Shown piece by piece: positions 63,646 to 64,000 of a DNA stretch of 64,000 bases. The stretch is from Unio delphinus (taxonomy: Eukaryota > Mollusca > Bivalvia > Unionida > Unionidae). The stretch spans positions 14,090,001 to 14,154,000 of the forward strand of contig JAQISU010000022.1 in NCBI GenBank assembly GCA_029339505.1, given 5' to 3'. The notes under the pieces are model-generated. The model saw only the letters and a list, made by a program, of their open reading frames with translations. It did not search any database and was not told where the DNA came from. A program made the position numbers and the translations under genes. How positions within the stretch are numbered: position 1 is the stretch's first letter; the number at the start of each line of letters is the position of its first letter.

Positions 63646-64000
63646 ATGTATGTATGTATGTATGTATGTATGTATGTCGGCACCGCAGACTGTGGAATCT
63701 AAGGTTTGCATCTCTCTATTTCTTCTTCATATTCTGATGAACGAGCCAGGATTGGTCTTCTATAATAATTTAAATCATATTGGAGCACCCCACCCAACCT
63801 AAATCAAAGGGAAACCTCTACACTTACTATTCCTAAATATTTCGTTTTGTTTATATTACTAAACATTCAAATTTGCTCTAGTATATACTGTTTCCATTCC
63901 TCCGTATTTGTAAGAGAAAATGCGCATAAAACTAATGGGCACATGTATATCAGGATGTAAAAGCCTTCCAAGATGCTGCATTCAACTTGCACTAAAATAT
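62823..64000 (+). repeat. Array unit copy 5, start only
   Basis: The first 1.18 kb of another unit, reaching the window edge, so the array continues. It contains the GGGC tract and the microsatellite. The tRNA cluster would follow outside the window. Confidence 0.9.
63572..63677. repeat. (AT)n(GTAT)n microsatellite, copy 5
   Basis: An AT run with a GTGTAT junction, then GTAT units. Confidence 0.95.

Overview
The window looks like animal nuclear DNA, probably from a mollusc and perhaps a bivalve. It has short coding exons with GT/AG splice sites in long AT-rich introns, tRNA-derived SINEs, an APE-type LINE with an ATT-rich 3' tail, minisatellites, and a Maverick/Polinton-type integrated DNA virus. 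The species assignment is inference from repeat style only; no database search was possible.

Layout. (1) 1-8965: the last three coding exons (3091-3244, 5757-5844, 8871-8965, + strand, phases agree) of an unrecognised coiled-coil-like host gene, with a 56-bp and a 22-bp tandem repeat upstream and a SINE in the last intron. (2) 8966-13936: non-coding DNA, then a diverged inverted copy of part of the repeat unit described next, including an intact tRNA-Leu(CAG), and a truncated P-loop-like exon that ends at the array junction. (3) 13937-64000: a head-to-tail array of a ~7.86-kb unit (four complete copies and the start of a fifth). Each complete unit carries two intact tRNA-Leu(CAG) genes, two degraded tRNA-Leu copies and a tRNA fragment, an (AT)n(GTAT)n microsatellite, and a SINE interrupted by a CR1/L2-like LINE on the minus strand. 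Copy 1 also holds a 464-bp MITE-like insertion.

(4) 25691-42770: a 17,080-bp Maverick/Polinton-like element inserted in copy 2. It has 150-bp terminal inverted repeats (146/150 identical), a 5-bp target duplication (CGGAT), and an empty site visible in the other array copies. The left half is a minus-strand virion block: penton-like minor capsid protein, membrane-segment protein, repeat protein (fibre candidate), adenain-like protease, pX-like and pVI-like core proteins, double jelly-roll major capsid protein, and a conserved unknown. The right half holds replication, integration and packaging genes: a family-B-like DNA polymerase fused to a superfamily 1 helicase, an HNH frame, a retroviral-type integrase, a zinc ribbon plus phospholipase A2 pair split by a frameshift, and an A32/FtsK-type packaging ATPase. 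A 1.2-kb structured non-coding stretch and an HNH homing-type endonuclease lie between the halves.

The most notable feature is the replication module. Instead of the usual stand-alone protein-primed PolB, the element encodes one 953-residue polymerase-helicase protein, whose polymerase motif C reads ATDS rather than DTDS. Other unusual points are terminal repeats that are themselves bounded by 16-bp inverted repeats, a 12-16 bp palindrome (AACGCTAGCGTT) found four times, a recurrent hairpin plus CAATTGAAAA motif before at least five virion genes, and a possible Pol III ncRNA gene. Two genes are interrupted at homopolymer runs, which could be decay, slippage or assembly error.
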